In this document: positions 13,301 to 21,912 of the stretch, in pieces | Position numbering within the stretch: the stretch's first letter is position 1 | Layout of the letters: each line of letters begins with the position of its first letter | Source of the DNA: Mugil cephalus | Taxonomy: Eukaryota; Chordata; Actinopteri; Mugiliformes; Mugilidae | Direction: 5' to 3' | NCBI RefSeq assembly: GCF_022458985.1 | Contig: NC_061776.1 | Location: forward strand, 2,083,075-2,147,074 | DNA length: 64,000 nucleotides | Program-made: the position numbers and the translations under genes | Notes under the pieces: generated by a model | Database searches by the model: none | The model's input: the letters and a program-made list of their open reading frames with translations, nothing else | What the model was told of the DNA's origin: nothing

Positions 13301-16300
13301 GCTAACAGCAGCTCTTCCTAGCCTCCCAGCTAACAGTAGCTCCTCCTAGCCTCCAGCTAACAGTAGCTCCTCCTAGCCTCCAGCTAACAGCTAGCCTCCA
13401 GCTAACAGTAGCTCCTCCTAGCCTCCCAGCTAACAGTAGCTCCTCCTAGCCTCCCAGCTAACAGCAGCTCTTCCTAGCCTCCCAGCTAACAGTAGCTCCT
13501 CCTAGCCTCCCAGCTAATAGTAGCTCTTCCTAGCCTCCCAGCTAACATCAGCTCTTCCTAGCCTCCAGCTAACAGTAGCTCTACCTAGCCTCCCAGCTAA
13601 CAGTATCTCTACCTAGCCTCCCAGCTAACAGTAGCTCCTCCTAGCCTCCAGCTAATAGTAGCTCTTCCTAGCCTCCAGCTAATATTTGCTCTTCCTAGCT
13701 TCCCCGCTAACAGTATCTCTACCTAGCCTCCCAGCTAACAGTATCTCTACCTAGCCTCCCAGCTAACAGTAGCTCATCCTAGCCTCTCAGCTAATAGTAG
13801 CTCTTCCTAACCTCCCAGCTAACAGTAGCTCTTCCTGGCCTCCCAGCTAACAGTAGCTCTTCCTAGCCTCCCAGCTAACAGCAGCTTTTCCTAGCCTCCC
13901 AGCTAACAGCAGCTTTTCCTAGCCTCCCAGCTAACAGTAGCTCCTCCTAGCCTCCCAGCTAATAGTAGCTCTTCCTAGCCTCCCAGCTAATATTTGCTCT
14001 TCCTAGCTTCCCAGCTAACAGTATCTCTACCTAGCCTCCCAGCTAACAGTATCTCTACCTAGCCTCCCAGCTAACAGTAGCTCATCCTAGCCTCTCAGCT
14101 AATAGTAGCTCTTCCTAACCTCCCAGCTAACAGTAGCTCTTCCTGGCCTCCCTGCTAACAGTAGCTCTTCCTAGCCTAAAAGCTAACAGTAGCTCCTCCT
14201 AGCCTCTCAGCTAATAGTAGCCTTTCTTAGCCTCCCAGCTAACATTACCATTGTTTTTGTGATATCTGGTTTGATATTTAGCTTTTGTGTGTTTCTAGGG
14301 GAAATGCAAACACAATAAATGACTGAGGCGAAGAGCACGTAACCGTGACCAATTTACTTTAGCGGAGAGAAGAAGACAGTAGATAAAAGTTGCAGGGAGA
14401 GTGAAAAAGTTATAATGAGTTTAAAGGACGTCTGGTAACTTGGTTCACATCTGTAATGGGCTCCGGGCAATTAAGATGAGAGATGATTGCGTTTAAACAT
14501 CCATCCTGTGTTTTATTATTTCTATTTATTCGTGACGGATGGTGCTGGTCAGCAGAGACGACAGCCGGAGTCAAATCTCCGCCTGGTCTCAGTCTGTCCC
14601 TGTCCTCCGTTATCGAATCGTCCGTCCTGCTGTCACAAACAAAGGTCGATGAATTATGAATGTGTCAGGAGGGGAGAGCAGATATTACTGTGCTCTCACG
14701 CCGGCGTCTAATTGAGAAGGACACGATTAAAAAAACGCATCCATTAGGACAGTTTATGTCCCGCTCAGCCGTCATTAATCAGCCTGTTGATTGACGAGGT
14801 TCGGACCGTTTGTGGAATCGCTGACAGGAAGGTCATGTCTCTGTAAAGGTTCTGGTGCCTTGCTCAAAGGCTCTACGGCATCATGTCGGTACTGTTCACC
14901 TGTTCTTCTGTTCTTCTGTCAGGTCAGTGGAGCTGAAGTGATGCTCCTGCAAATGTAGGAAAACCAGACTCAGTGAAGCAAAGCGACCCGAGTCCTGTTG
15001 GGACCAGACACAAACTATAGAATATATTTAAGACAAGAATCAGTTGTCTGCATGTGTCTCCGATGGATTCCAGCTTTAATGCGTAGAATGTCACAGTAAA
15101 GTCTGTATTTTTTTTTATTTGATTGAGTAATTTAAAAGTTGAACAGACATAAAAAAAAAAAATAACAGTTATTACCTGTTGAACTTGGTGTCGGAGATAA
15201 TGATGTAACGACTCGATTGGATGAGTTCACGTGACATTAACATGAGGGGACCTGCTGCTCACGGCTCAACATTGCCTCCCAGTGGTGGAGACGGAGTAGT
15301 ACAGTTCAAATGCAAGAATTCATTGTGTTTTTCTTGTTTTTTTTTTTTTACTTTTTTGCTGCAGCAAATATAAAAGTGCTGGTTTGAAAGAGGCCGAACT
15401 TCACCATCTCTGGAAAAAGTTTGTTAAATCAAAATGTGTGGGATGTGAACTTTGTCTGGGGGAGAAAAAAAAACACAGATCAGACATAACATTATAACCA
15501 CCTTCCTAGTATTGGAGGAAGGAAGGAAGGAAGGAAGGAAGGAAGGAAGGAAAGAGGGTGAGGGGGAGAGGGAGGAAAGAGTGAAGTAAGCAAGAATGAA
15601 TGGCAGGTAGAAGTAGTAGAAAAGGAAGGACAGAGAGGGTTCCTACGTAACTCCCATGGGCATGAATGTTCAGGTTTAGATCGTTTACCAGTGAACATTG
15701 ATTGTCACAGATGTTTAAATGTCTGTCACGTCTCGTCAGTGGTCTAATGTTGGCTGATGCTGTGTATACCTAACCTTTCAGAGGAGTCAGATGACTGAAC
15801 TGCGTGTCCTGACAGGAGCTGTACTCTCAGTCGTACGACGCCGTGGGCGTGATGTTCGCCTCCATCCCGGGTTTCGCCGACTTCTACTCCCAGACTGAGA
15901 TGAACAACCAGGGCGTCGAGTGTCTGAGGCTCCTCAACGAAATCATCGCTGACTTCGACGAGGTGAGGCTGTCAAACACGTTACGCCCATCAGTGCAAAG
16001 ACGGGACGTCCGGGCAGCATCACGCCCTCAGGTGGAAGCTGTGGGGACTGCACTTAGTGACTGAGGGACTTCTGAAGTCCATGGGGTTTATCACACATAC
16101 ACACATCTTTATTAAAAGGTTAAAATGTGTTCATTGTGATCATGTCTTTACAAAAACCCATAAATATTTATTATAGAAATAATCAATTATTAATAAAGAA
16201 TGACTCGATATCACTAAAATGTAACTAAATAAATAACAACCACCTTCTAATAAAATGAGCTCATTGAAAATAGTTTTATAGTGTTTTTGAGATATTTCTT

Positions 16301-19300
16301 TTTTGACTATATATCAAAGGTTATATGAAAAATAACAAAGCGAAATCACTTTCAGCTAAGTTACCGATCACAAACACGTTCCACCTCTCCAGGAAGTGAG
16401 TTATATCCAGATCACATGACCTGCCTCCTCTTTATTAGTCATTTAATATAAAGTAGTGTGGGTTCGTCTGTTACTACAATATATTTATAAATAACTTCTT
16501 ATTTCAGTTTTAGCCTATGTTAAACTCAAAAAGTCCCTTAGTTATATATTGACCCAGGTGGTTGTTGTTGACAAAAATAAGAAACGAAACTAAAGAGACA
16601 GAAAAACCTCATTCTGCAGAAACAGTGAAGAGATATCTGAGCTGTAACGTTTAATAGACTCAACCAGAAACACTCGGAGTTCTGAGTTCTTCAGATTCTG
16701 TCTTTTTATTTCCCCGTGGACGGACTCAAGTCCTCGATCAAGCCTCCGAAACTGAACCCAAAGTCTTTTTGACAGAAAATGTCAGAGTCTCTTTAAAGAG
16801 CTGTGCTCTCTGGAGCCTCGGGCCACTCCACAAACTTTCCAACACTTTCCATTGGAAACTGGAAGCAGACCGGGGAGCTCTTCTCCAGAGAGGAGGCGGC
16901 TCTTCGCTTCAGCAGCAGATGAGAAGTTTGTGAATCTGAAAAACACTTTCCACGACTGTAAAAATGTGTCATGCATCACAATGACTGTAGGGAAAAAAAA
17001 AGAACTTGACTCTAAATCAGACTTTCTGAGGAGAGAAATTATTATTGAGTTGGATGTTTTCAGGAAGTGACTGTTCTCCACAGAGACGAGAAGCAGTGAA
17101 ACATGTTCACGTGTCTGTGTTTTCACAGTTGCTGGGTGAGGACCGATTTCAGGACATCGAGAAGATCAAGACGATCGGCAGCACCTACATGGCCGTCTCC
17201 GGTCTGTCCCCTGAGAAACAGGTTAGTAGCAGGTGTAGCACGGACTCATCGTGGATTTATCTGATGTTAACGTTTGAGAGTGACAGTAAACGGCTGAGGA
17301 GGATCTCACAGAGTCACCTCAGTCTGAGGCCTAATGTCTAATGAAAGAAACAACCAATCATCAGTAGACGTGGGTTTAGCTGTTGGTCCCGTTAAGACTT
17401 AAAAAAAACAAATGTTGAGCTAGTATTTTATGAGAAAAGTTGAAACTGTTAGCCTCCCGGCTAACTGTAGCTCTTCTTAACCTCCTGGATAATAATAGCG
17501 CTTCCTTGCCTCTCAGCTAATAGTAGCTCTTCCCAACCTCCTAGCCTCTTAGCTAATGCTTTTCCTAGTCTCCCAGCAAATATCCGCTTTTCCTAGCTTC
17601 CTAGATAGTAGTAGTTCTTCCGAGGTTCCTAGCTAACAGTAGCTCTTCCTAGTCTCCCAGCTAGTAGTAGCTCTTCCTAGCCTCTCAGCTAATAGAACTC
17701 ATCCTAATCTCCCAGCTAATAGTAGCTCATCCTAGCCTCCCAGCTAATAGTAGCTCTTCCTAGCCTCCTGGCTAATAATAGCGCTTCCTAGCCTCTCAGC
17801 TAATAGTAGCTCTTCCCAACCTTCTAGCCTCTTAGCTAGTAGTTGCTCTTCACAGCCTCCCAGCAAATATCCACTCTTCCTAGCTTCCTAGATAATATTC
17901 GCTCTTCCTAGCTAATCGCAGCTCCTCCAAGCCTCTTAGCTAATAGTAGGTCTTCCTAGCTTCCTAGCTTCCTTCTTCTCAGCTTCCGAGCATTCCAGCT
18001 ATAGCCATTTATTATAGTCATTCCTAGCTTCTAGTATCTTAACGTCCCAGCTAATAGTAGTAGTTGTTTTTAGCTTCTTAGCATCACAGCTAGCGGTCAT
18101 GTGCTGGTCATTACAGACCCTAGTAATGTGAGTTTCAGGTGGACAACAACTAAAGACGTTCTTATTTAACCTAAAACTTCCCACCAGTCCAAGTCCAACT
18201 CTCCATGTTTCAGCTTTTTTTGTTTTTCTTTCACTGTCACCACTGTCTACTCACTCCCTGCTAACATCCTGTCATCTGTTGTGCCATGTAGCAGGTTAAT
18301 CAGGCTAAATGAACTTGGTGACGTGGTGATGGTGACTCTGATCTAAAGAGGCTGATATCGATTGTATCATATCATAAATAAAACATACTCAACAGGTCTA
18401 GAAAGACATTAGAAAAGGAGTCAGTGAGAGAAGCATCTCTTGCTGGTCCTGACGTCAGCTGACTCAAACTCATCTGCTCTGACTCCCACAGCAATGTGAG
18501 GATAAATGGGGTCACCTGTGTGCGTTGGCAGACTTCGCCATCGCCCTCAAAGACAGCATCCAGGAGATCAACAAGCACTCCTTCAACAACTTCGAGCTGA
18601 GGATCGGTAAGCGCTACGCTCTCAAACCTGAAGTGAAAGTATGTTCTGGACTGATGAGAAGTCTGTCACCATGACAACCGTAACCCGAACAATGGATTCA
18701 CCTGTAAGAGATAAGACGTGCGAAAAGACCACATGATGTTTTACAGTTCTGAACTGTAAAAAAACAGACATGAACGACGGGTCACGTATTTCCATAGTAA
18801 TCCAGTGTTTCCAGACAGTGGCTCTAGTTTCACTTCGTACTGCGCAGAAAGTTTAATAAAAACATTACTTTGTAACGTAAACTTAGCTACTGAGTAACTC
18901 CAATCCGACCACTTTTTTCCAGTGACGTTTAATCTCATACGTTGATATTTCCAAACCAGGAATCAGATTAAAGTTATTTAGTCACTGTGCTTTACTGTTA
19001 TTCCCGTTTTATATTTTTGCTTTCATGCTGAAAACAAGTCACGTTTTCAGCATGAGGACAACTCACTGTAATTCCACGCAGTGACACACACGTAAACAGC
19101 TGGAAATACCGTCGCTATTATTTATTTGTGTCAGCTAAAGACAACAATATTAAGGTTGGAGGATCAGCTTGGAGGCTGAAGGGTCACAGATTTGCCTCCA
19201 CAATTTGCTTCTGGGTGGAAAAAAAAAGACTTTGACTTTGGTGTAAAACCAGTTGCAGAGAGTTGAAAAAGTTGGTTGGGCAGGTTTATGTTGTAGAGGA

Positions 19301-20091
19301 AATGCTTTTTTTTTAAACTTAGTTATTTTTTTAAATCAAGTAATCAGTAAAGTAACAAAGTTAAAAGCAGATGGATTACATTCTCAAGGTAACTGGCAGC
19401 GCTGCACAGCACACCAACTAGCTACTGTCGCTAGGCTAACAGCAGCTAAAGCTCGATTTATGCACCTCCCCAGAAATGCAAGTATGAGAATAACAAGAAT
19501 AACAAGAATCCAAACCTTCTGGGGTTTGGATCTCTACAAGCGAGGAAGCACAAACATCACAACAGCTGATCCCCTTGTGTGTCTGTGGCAGGTATGGCTC
19601 ACGGCTCAGTGGTGGCAGGCGTGATCGGAGCCAAGAAGCCGCAGTACGACATCTGGGGGAAGACGGTGAACCTGGCGAGCCGCATGGACAGCACCGGCGT
19701 GAGCGGCAAGATCCAGGTGCCCGAGGACACCTACCTGATCCTGAAGGAGCGCGGCTTCGCCTTCGAGTACCGCGGCGAGATCTACGTGAAGGGCATCAGC
19801 GAGCAGGAGGGCAAGATCCGAACGCACTTCCTGCTGGGCCGGGTGCAGCCCAACCCGCTCATCATGCAGCCGCGCAAGATCACGGGCCAGTACTCGCTGG
19901 CCGCCGTGGTGCTCGGCCTGGTGCAGTCGCTCAACCGGCAGAAGCAAAAGCAGATCCTCAACGAGAACAACAACTCGGGCATCATGAAGGGCCACCACCA
20001 CTACAACAGGAGGACGTTGTTAGCGCCCGGCGGCTCCGAGGTGGGAGGGGGCCATCACGCTGAAGCAGCTGATAAGACTGAGCTGTCCTGA
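1244..20091 (+). CDS. adcy8: adcy8, adenylyl cyclase type 8 (3' part, six exons)
   Basis: This is the C-terminal part of a membrane adenylyl cyclase, which makes cAMP from ATP at the plasma membrane. The coding sequence is join(1244..1322, 10214..10372, 15816..15962, 17129..17221, 18492..18606, 19592..20091), about 363 residues; upstream exons lie outside the window. All junctions use AG acceptors and GT donors and keep frame. The product holds the last membrane segment, the complete C2a cyclase homology domain and the C2b tail. Type 8 is chosen over other isoforms because the tail carries [11 protein letters not shown], an IQ-like calmodulin site as in mammalian ADCY8, and ends with an RRTLL segment and an acidic stretch typical of that isoform. 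Adenine- and transition-state-binding residues of C2 are present (KTIG, YDIWG, VNLASRM, YVKG). Known for the family: stimulated by Ca2+/calmodulin in neurons and secretory cells. Introns are 8.9, 5.4, 1.2, 1.3 and 1.0 kb. Confidence 0.96.
2363..2880. repeat. interspersed repeat, copy A
   Basis: Landmarks shared with 50430-50800: GAGCTCCCCCTGG, CTGGCTGCAGTATAGGTCA, CCGCCTCCTG/CCGCCCCCTG, GATGTGACAT and ACCGCTCCGTGAA. Its right part (GATGGTGCCGCC, GTTAGCATCAGTTTGG, GGAAGTGAAGACGTGGCGTC) recurs in diverged form at about 59096-59175. A reverse-oriented fragment (CCAGGGGGAGCTC) is at 6640-6715. Probably an old non-autonomous element; family unknown. Confidence 0.6.
2887..3262. repeat. 25-bp minisatellite
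   Basis: Tandem unit of 25 bp built around CCAGGTCTCCATGGTG and ACACTGG. The first eight or so units (to about 3085) are near-perfect with a GAAC/GGAC variant; the last six or seven carry many one-base deletions. Because 25 is not a multiple of 3, apparent open frames here cycle through the array and are not genes. Confidence 0.95.
3985..4220 (-). mobile_element. Tc1-like DNA transposon relic, copy 1
   Basis: Read on the minus strand, 4092-4170 gives [12 protein letters not shown], which resembles the QDNDPKHTS motif of Tc1/IS630 transposases and surrounds the second catalytic Asp. A related block is at 57290-57900 (shared GTTGGTGGTTTCCTCT, GGAGAACCAC, GTGTTCTTGGG, CAGTTTCTCTTCACAT on the + strand). 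Both copies are full of stops. Confidence 0.6.
4378..4535. repeat. local duplicate pair, copy 1
   Basis: Shares GATAGCTCTCAAAG, a GCACTCGT-type block, AACAGACGTGTTTTCAAGAT and GCTGAAGGATGTTGAAGC with 5325-5452; both end in ATTCTGCAGACGCAAAG or a near match. Confidence 0.6.
4966..5092. repeat. second copy of the 244-445 repeat
   Basis: Shares the right two thirds of the 244-445 repeat, including GAGATGTTTTGCCTCCAG and the following TTAAGCCCCGCCCCTCA; the left inverted end is missing. Confidence 0.6.
5325..5452. repeat. local duplicate pair, copy 2
   Basis: Diverged copy of 4378-4535 in the same orientation, with AATAGCTACCCTCAAAGCAA, ACAGACGCGTTTTCAAGATT and GCTGAAGCATCTTGAAGC. The two copies flank the 4966-5092 repeat. 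Confidence 0.6.
7142..7171. repeat. CTT microsatellite
   Basis: Ten uninterrupted CTT/TTC triplets in the adcy8 intron. Confidence 0.95.
7311..7405 (-). mobile_element. retroposon 3' tail remnant
   Basis: On the minus strand the segment ends GGGATAAATAAAGGATCATC followed by TTATC, the common form of a fish non-LTR tail. It is followed on the + strand by an AAAT repeat at 7377-7400. The body is not recognisable. Confidence 0.4.
7432..7640. mobile_element. ATAACATTATGACC MITE, partial, inverted
   Basis: Starts GATCAGGCATAACATTATGA, the terminus seen at several places in this window. Its interior (GGTCTAGGTGGGGGCTACAT, GTCTAAGTAACATCCACATC) is the reverse complement of the interior of the complete copy at 52974-53348. 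It contains the 23-base G run at 7550-7572. The other end is missing. Confidence 0.65.
7550..7572. repeat. poly-G tract
   Basis: 23 consecutive G following CCGC. Such tracts stall polymerases and are often mis-sized in assemblies. Confidence 0.95.
7684..7808 (-). repeat. inverted copies of the 28-bp adcy8 minisatellite unit
   Basis: Four or five diverged units containing GTTAGCTAAGAGGCTAGGA and ATTAGCTAAGAGGCTAGGA, the reverse complement of the unit at 12.69-14.25 kb and 17.45-17.99 kb. Confidence 0.75.
7865..8050. repeat. interspersed repeat, copy 1
   Basis: Shares with 45145-45345: TTTTTCAGACGCGTCGATAT or near match, AAAAGTTTATC, AAAAGTGCAA, GGTCATGTGACC and GTTCAT. Family unknown. Confidence 0.65.
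8180..8530. other. balanced-composition intronic segment
   Basis: No repeat signature and no open frame, with TAAT/ATTA sites (TTTTCATTACGGAGC, AGTGATTAGGC). It could be a conserved non-coding element; I cannot test conservation here. Confidence 0.25.
9398..9468. repeat. CTC-rich low-complexity run
   Basis: Imperfect CTC/TCC triplets interrupted by TTT and CAG; frames through it encode poly-Ser or poly-Glu and are not genes. Confidence 0.9.
10214..10372 (+). CDS. adcy8: adcy8 exon: linker and start of C2a domain
   Basis: 53 codons in phase 0, from [11 protein letters not shown] to EKDRDNE. It carries the amphipathic helix between membrane and catalytic core and the opening of the C2a domain ([12 protein letters not shown]). 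The acceptor is a good TTTTTGTGTTTCCAG. The donor is weak: GAG|GTCGGC, lacking the usual purine at +3 and A at +4. A second GT (GCT|GTAACG, exon end 10396) lies 24 nt downstream in frame and would add eight residues. I chose 10372 because the family sequence passes directly from DNE to ELYSQ. Confidence 0.93.
10545..11892. repeat. GGAA polypurine tract, 1.35 kb
   Basis: Almost pure purine on the + strand: GGAA tetranucleotide runs of up to about 15 copies separated by AAAAGAAGGAAAGATGA, GAGGGAGGGA and GGACGGAAGG-type interruptions. The interruptions recur in blocks, so larger segments have been duplicated (for example about 11160-11240 against 11360-11430). It begins about 170 bases after the exon end at 10372. 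The long minus-strand frame of FLPSF repeats across it is an artefact of the missing pyrimidines. Confidence 0.97.
12692..14250. repeat. 28-bp minisatellite, about 55 units
   Basis: Unit of 28 bp with core TAGCCTCCCAGCTAACAG followed by TAGCTCTTCC or variants. Variants recur in fixed order: the run of units beginning near 12834 reappears near 13456 over about 15 units, and an eight-unit part of it recurs again near 13935. Some units in the middle copy lack one C of the CCC. The array ends in unique sequence at CATTACCATTG. Confidence 0.97.
14450..14830. other. non-repetitive intronic segment
   Basis: Contains GGGCAATTAAGATGAG, ATGAATTATGAATG, GTCTAATTGAGAAGG and GTCATTAATCAGCC, a density of homeodomain-type sites typical of developmental enhancers. 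No coding frame. Candidate conserved non-coding element. Confidence 0.3.
15482..15553. repeat. MITE end joined to GGAAGG run
   Basis: GACATAACATTATAACCACC is a variant of the MITE terminus, followed at once by TTCCTAGTATTGGA and about nine GGAA units. Confidence 0.6.
15816..15962 (+). CDS. adcy8: adcy8 exon: C2a core
   Basis: 49 codons in phase 0, beginning [20 protein letters not shown] and ending IIADFDE. This is the first beta strand and helix of the C2a fold. VGVMFASIP takes the place of the C1 strand that carries the metal-binding Asp, which is naturally absent from C2 domains, so its lack is not a defect. The acceptor is TGACAG and the donor GTGAGG. About 300 bp upstream lies a short GGAAGG run at 15515-15553, much smaller than the large tract near 11 kb. 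Confidence 0.95.
15963..17128 (+). other. adcy8: adcy8 intron, 1.2 kb
   Basis: AT-rich intron. I see no tandem array, transposon end or extra exon in it. Confidence 0.7.
17129..17221 (+). CDS. adcy8: adcy8 exon: C2a purine-binding segment
   Basis: 31 codons in phase 0 from LLGEDRF to LSPEKQ. The motif [12 protein letters not shown] is present; in solved cyclase structures the Lys of KTIG contacts the adenine ring of ATP and helps reject GTP. The acceptor is TTTTCACAG and the donor GTTAGT, both strong. Flanking introns are about 1.2 and 1.3 kb. Confidence 0.95.
17448..17990. repeat. diverged 28-bp minisatellite in a second adcy8 intron
   Basis: About 17 units of the same family as 12.69-14.25 kb (AGCCTCCCAGCTAATAGTAG, CTCTTCCTAGC) in the same orientation but much more diverged, with units of variable length. 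The intron lies between the exons ending 17221 and starting 18492. Confidence 0.9.
18492..18606 (+). CDS. adcy8: adcy8 exon: C2a middle
   Basis: 115 nt: 38 codons plus the first base of a glycine codon completed by the next exon. It reads [19 protein letters not shown] and then [17 protein letters not shown]. This is the helical part of C2a before the strand that carries the catalytic Asn/Arg region. The acceptor is CCCACAG and the donor GTAAGC. Confidence 0.95.
18607..19591 (+). other. adcy8: adcy8 intron, 1.0 kb
   Basis: Unremarkable, AT-rich, with no recognisable repeat family apart from a short GCTAGGCTAACAGCAGCTAA at 19430-19449 that resembles the 28-bp minisatellite core. Confidence 0.6.
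19592..20091 (+). CDS. adcy8: adcy8 terminal exon: end of C2a and C2b calmodulin site
   Basis: The exon opens with GT, completing the split glycine, and runs 165 further codons to TGA at 20089-20091. C2a residues visible are the Asp of YDIWG (adenine contact), the Asn and Arg of VNLASRM (transition state) and the Lys of YVKG (phosphate contact). The C2b tail has [19 protein letters not shown], matching the IQ-like calmodulin site known in mammalian ADCY8, and ends KTELS. A teleost feature is the His-rich KGHHHYNRR where mammals have a shorter run. The third-position GC is very high compared with surrounding introns, as is common in fish terminal exons. Confidence 0.96.
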
Positions 20092-20665
20092 AGAGGCTCA
20101 AACAGTCCCAGTGGTTGAGTTAAACCTCCGCCGGTGAAGCCAGACGTTCTCCAGCTAAACTTCTGCAGGAGTTTAGCAAATTCTTCCCGGAAGCGCGGGC
20201 TTGGTTCGGTCACTCAAATGTCTCATATCTGTGTTTCTGTCGGCAGGTTTCATGTCTCGTGAGAAAACGAGCGGTCAGAGAGAAGTTTGTAGGCAGGTTT
20301 AGCAGCGAGAGGGTTCGTCTTCCTCCACTTGAGCTGGGATACGTGGGTAATGTGGACAATGTTTTTTATGGACGTGAAGGTGATGGAGCTGAGAGACGTT
20401 TCTCTGCAGCACTCTGACGTGTTCTTGCATCCTTTGTTTTGCAACTTGTGTAACTGAACGGACGGGAGATGATTTAGTTGCGGTTACCAGCTTTTTAATA
20501 ACAGCTGATCGGTGTCTGTGAAGGTTCTCAGCCGTCCAGGTCGTGGTCGACCCAATGAGCCGAAACGAGAGCAGCTGGACTCGGAGGGTTTCTTCACCAT
20601 GTTTCATCCTCGTAGCTTCTTTCCCACCAGTCTTTTAAACATGAAGACATCAATGAAACGTCTTC

Positions 20666-20671
20666 AATAAA
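20666..20671 (+). terminator. adcy8: proximal poly(A) signal of adcy8
   Basis: Canonical AATAAA 575 bases after the stop codon, followed within 30 bases by a T/GT-rich stretch (GTTGTTTCTGTTTC), as expected for a cleavage site. Use is inferred. Confidence 0.45.
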
Positions 20672-20792
20672 CTCGACGAGTCCAGTTGTTTCTGTTTCAG
20701 AAAACACTCAGACTACAGGAGTTTTTCAAAGTCAGGTTAAATTTCAGATCTTCTTCTTCTCTCTAAACTCTCACTGCTGGATAGATTTAAAG

Positions 20793-21110
20793 CAGTGGTT
20801 CTCAACCCTTTTTAGGGTCCTGGACCCTGTGCACAGTTTTGATCTACCCTGAGGATCCCCATGACCCTGCTCTGGAGGGTGTGGGGGTTCTGTGTCTAAC
20901 TTATCATCTTCTTCGTTTGTTTGTAGCATTAGCTTAATTTCAAGTGCTAACCTGAACATGCACGTTAACACGTTCCTGCAGATGTTTTGCAATAAGAGCA
21001 TTATTAAGATGTGAATGGTACGAGCCTTATAATTTGAAACGGATGCAGATTGTGATAAGTTATTAACAGCATCATGCAGGAACTTTGAACAGTGCAACAG
21101 GGAGTGAGAT
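20793..21110. mobile_element. hAT-like element terminus in adcy8 3' UTR
   Basis: CAGTGGTTCTCAACCC at 20793 is a classic hAT terminal sequence, followed by TTTTTAGGGTCCTGGACCCT as in non-autonomous fish hAT elements. The opposite end and the 8-bp target duplication are not visible, so the right boundary is approximate. Confidence 0.5.
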
Positions 21111-21565
21111 GTCTTAATAACTGTAATTAGAGAAAAAAAAGTCCCGTTTCACTCTGTGGTTCACGTAGATAAAGGTCTTAGTCACATTTGAGTAAAATAA
21201 TCCTATTTCTATTCATGTCAATTACACCACGGATGAGTCGGATGTAAACCAAATCTACTGATCTATACTCCGGTCCAGTAGGTGGCAGCGTGTCAAACAA
21301 ACAGAAAGAGGAAGAAGGAGAATTTATAGGAAAAGAACTTTGTAGAGACAAAAAATGAAAGCACAAGATTACATGAGTGCTCTTTCTTTGTTCGGGGCCG
21401 GAGCTGTCGACGGTAGCATGTTAGCTAGTCATCTGGTTTAGCATCTGGTTTAGCTCGGTCCATCAAACCTCGGCCCAGAGCTGAGTCTGGACTACGTTTC
21501 AGGGCCCAGAACTCCTGTAGTCTGAGTTTATCTTATCCCACCTACAATCTGCACAGCCGCCCATG

Positions 21566-21605
21566 CACTGATGAGCCAAAACATTATGACCACCTGCCCA
21601 AAACT
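21566..21605. repeat. MITE terminus
   Basis: TGATGAGCCAAAACATTATG followed by ACCACCTGCCC, the terminus also found at 7432, 15482, 52302 and 52974. Confidence 0.5.
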
Positions 21606-21888
21606 CAGACCAGGACCACGTCGCTGTAAGTTCAGAGTTTCTCAGGTCTGTTCCACCGCTGGTTCCGCCCTCATCCAACACAGGGGCGTCTGCAGGAGGT
21701 CGTAAGGCTTCGGCTCGTCTGCCTTCTGTACGTTTCATAATGTGCAACACAGAGAATCATGTTCAAGCCTCAAAAAGAAAACAAGAAAAAATCAAGAAAA
21801 CTATGAAGCAATGTTTAATGGTGTGGTTCCTGTTCTGTTTGCTCTCAGATGAGTGTGTCCCCCCCAAAAGCCGAGGAAGAAGACTGAA

Positions 21889-21912
21889 GATATATATATA
21901 TATATATATATG
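21889..21912. repeat. TA microsatellite
   Basis: GATATATATATATATATATA-type run of about 12 TA units. Confidence 0.95.

Larger units (their letters stand above)
10373..15815 (+). other. adcy8: adcy8 intron, 5.4 kb, mostly tandem repeats
   Basis: More than half of this intron is the GGAA tract (about 10.55-11.89 kb) and the 28-bp minisatellite (about 12.69-14.25 kb). The interval 14.45-14.83 kb is non-repetitive with homeodomain-like ATTA sites and is a conserved-element candidate. A MITE terminus at about 15482-15516 runs directly into a GGAAGG run. Confidence 0.75.

Noticed and set aside
12692..14250. Direct repeats of 28 bp resembling a CRISPR array
   Set aside because: No unique spacers: the units abut head to tail, and the locus is a vertebrate intron.
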